DNA from: a bacterium
GTDB taxonomy: Bacteria > Desulfobacterota > GWC2-55-46
Assembly (NCBI GenBank): GCA_027310325.1
Contig: DAIDBB010000327.1
Location: 1-12,388 of the forward strand
Direction of reading: 5' to 3'
Length of the DNA stretch: 12,388 nt
The translations under genes and the position numbers were made by a program. This document shows positions 11,315 through 12,388 of this stretch, piece by piece (positions within the stretch are counted from its first letter, which is position 1; every line of letters starts with the position of its first letter). Under the pieces are notes generated by a model. The model did not search any database, was not told the DNA's origin, and saw nothing but the letters and a program-made list of their open reading frames with translations.

Positions 11315-11968
11315 ATGCGTTACGCGTTGGTCTTTATGGCCCTTACCATGTTCTTCGGCGCGGCCCTCTCCGGCAGCGCCCGCTCGGGAGGGCTCGACCT
11401 GGGGATATCGGTCGATGACGGCAAGGTAAAGGGCTTTTATCTTGGAGTGCAGGACTACTACAGGGTCCCTGAAAGGGAGGCGCACGTCATAAGGGAGAGG
11501 CGTCTGCCGGACGACGAGATGCCGGTGGCCTTCTTCATAGCGAGGCGCGCAAGAGTGGCCCCCGGCGAGGTCATAGAGATGAGGCTCCAGGGCCGTTCAT
11601 GGATGGATATCACCTACCGCTACAGGCTCGACCCCGATATCTTTTACGTCCCCGTAAGGAGCGAGAGGCTTGGCCCGCCCTACGGGCACGCCTACGGCCA
11701 ATACAGGCACGAGCGCGGCAGGAGGAGGTTCGAAGGGAGGTTCTCAGACGAGGACGCGATAAACATGGTAAACCTCCGGTTCCTTTCCGAGCGCTACAAG
11801 ACGCCGCCCGAAAATATCATACGCATGAGGTCCGAAGGCAGGTCTTTCGTGGACATCGACCGCGAGCTTAGCCGCGGAGGGCCCCAATTGGCCGCGGACG
11901 AACGAGAGGACCGCGGCCGCGGACGCGGGCATGGCCGCGGGCGCGGATACAGGAATGGGGATGACTGA
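11315..11968 (+). CDS. Secreted two-repeat protein with Arg/Gly-rich tail, unknown family
   Basis: A 217-aa exported protein. The signal peptide MRYALVFMALTMFFGAALSG probably ends in the GSARS-G region (20-25). Two similar units follow. Residues 71-104 contain GEVIEMRLQGRSWMDI and residues 153-186 contain ENIIRMRSEGRSFVDI; they align without gaps at an 82-residue offset with nine identities or close matches. Between them is a Tyr/Gly/Arg linker (about 115-142). The tail, from about 200, is RGRGRGHGRGRGYRNGDD. Its high positive charge suggests binding to nucleic acid, polysaccharide or anionic lipid, but I do not recognise the family. AGGAG (11303-11307) precedes ATG. The nearest visible promoter is the sigma54 site about 345 nt upstream, across a MITE copy; a strong terminator follows. 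Confidence 0.75.
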   Translation: MRYALVFMALTMFFGAALSGSARSGGLDLGISVDDGKVKGFYLGVQDYYRVPEREAHVIRERRLPDDEMPVAFFIARRARVAPGEVIEMRLQGRSWMDITYRYRLDPDIFYVPVRSERLGPPYGHAYGQYRHERGRRRFEGRFSDEDAINMVNLRFLSERYKTPPENIIRMRSEGRSFVDIDRELSRGGPQLAADEREDRGRGRGHGRGRGYRNGDD

Positions 11969-12014
11969 TAACGCCGCCTGACCGCCGTCAGATGGATTCC
12001 GGTTCACCTCCGGA

Positions 12015-12037
12015 GGGCGGGGAATGCGGCCCCGCCC
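12015..12037. other. GC-rich hairpin before the terminator
   Basis: GGGCGGGG (12015-12022), 7-nt loop, CCCCGCCC (12030-12037): a perfect 8-bp stem lying just before the terminator hairpin. It lacks its own T-run. Confidence 0.55.
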
Positions 12038-12039
12038 AT

Positions 12040-12071
12040 AAAAAAGGGAGAGCGAAAGCCCTCCCTTTTTT
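12040..12071. terminator. Bidirectional intrinsic terminator
   Basis: AAAAAAGGGAG (12040-12050) pairs with CTCCCTTTTTT (12061-12071), with an inner GC-GAAA-GC tetraloop hairpin. The A-run and T-run make it usable on both strands. It closes the 11315 gene. Confidence 0.85.
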
Positions 12072-12110
12072 ATTTATATCCGGGCTCGGGGCCGAGACTC
12101 GCGGAAAAAC

Positions 12111-12228
12111 AGATTGCTTCGCGCCTGCGGCGGGCGGAAAGTTTTAACCAACCCAATCGTCTAAATGTATCTTGCAGTGATGCGGCTGGTTTTAACATTT
12201 GCCCACCGCACGGTGCGCTCGCAATGAC
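12111..12228 (-). repeat. Split copy of the GTCATTGCGAG...GCAATCT repeat
   Basis: AGATTGCTTCGC (12111-12122) and GCTCGCAATGAC (12217-12228) are the two halves of the reverse complement of the repeat at 4556-4584, separated by 94 bp. The insert contains GTTTTAAC twice (direct copies near 12140 and 12188) and no gene. Confidence 0.5.
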
Positions 12229-12245
12229 GACTCACCCCCGCCCTT

Positions 12246-12376
12246 CCCTCCCCATCAAGGGGGAGGGGTCAATAAGCGACTTCAGGTTGCAACCTGAAGT
12301 CGGAGCCGAGGCGCCCCCCTTACCCGCAGGTTTTGCGACTTTTTCCTTTCTTCCCTTCCCCCCTTGCGGGGGAAGG
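12246..12376. repeat. C-rich hairpin repeats at the window end
   Basis: CCCTCCCC (12246-12253) pairs with GGGGAGGG (12260-12267). CCTTCCCCC (12354-12362) pairs with GGGGGAAGG (12368-12376). Both resemble the 4644-4667 hairpin. No coding sequence is supported from 11969 to the window end. Confidence 0.55.
12277..12302. repeat. Perfect 26-bp palindrome
   Basis: CGACTTCAGGTTG joined directly to its reverse complement CAACCTGAAGTCG. The core TTCAGGTTGCAACCTGAA differs by one T from the core of the inverted repeat at 4504-4534, so both belong to one palindrome family. Confidence 0.8.
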
Positions 12377-12388
12377 CCAGGATGGGGG

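Noticed and set aside
10775..11429. Several short frames across the sigma54 region and MITE copy D
   Set aside because: Basic, low-complexity translations of repeat DNA without ribosome sites.

Overview
The window reads as chromosome of a free-living, GC-rich Gram-negative bacterium. The evidence is an Mla-type phospholipid transport operon, an outer-membrane-type lipoprotein, a sigma54 promoter and many short palindromic repeats. Heavy use of ATA (Ile) and AGG (Arg) codons and the repeat types recall Desulfobacterota/Deltaproteobacteria or Nitrospirota. That placement is inference; the window holds no rRNA or other marker gene.

Layout. 1-910: a NYN-domain protein fused to a C-terminal cold-shock-like domain, behind an extended -10 promoter. 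947-1102: a MITE-like repeat. 1296-1571: a compact unit (promoter, 55-aa single-pass membrane protein, terminator). 1621-4298: mlaE-mlaF-mlaD-mlaC, packed as one operon; mlaA and mlaB are not seen. 4300-4810: no confident gene, but a nest of hairpin repeats and one signal-peptide-like remnant. 4811-6743: an SOS unit, lexA plus a Y-family DNA polymerase, driven by a promoter whose spacer is filled by a perfect palindromic LexA-type operator; the lexA mRNA looks leaderless. 6970-7739: an AT-richer lipoprotein gene with its own promoter. 7740-8310: another repeat nest, including a three-way-junction-like structure, then a terminator.

8341-8975: an exported SnoaL-like protein; its stop codon abuts a second, inverted MITE copy (8976-9094). 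9127-9915: a YgiD-like extradiol dioxygenase. 9983-10384: a two-repeat conserved hypothetical protein. 10394-10814: a cold-shock gene whose promoter is followed by an intrinsic terminator before the coding region, so the leader may be an attenuator or release a small RNA. 10842-12071: a palindromic activator-type site, a near-consensus sigma54 promoter, a third MITE copy lying just after the predicted start site, and a secreted two-repeat protein with an Arg/Gly-rich tail, closed by a strong terminator. 12072-12388: only repeats.

No single new multi-gene defence or metabolic system is evident. The most unusual signals are regulatory: the leaderless SOS promoter, the terminator inside the cold-shock leader, and the sigma54 promoter separated from its likely gene by a mobile-type repeat. 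All calls come from reading the sequence alone; no database or folding program was run.
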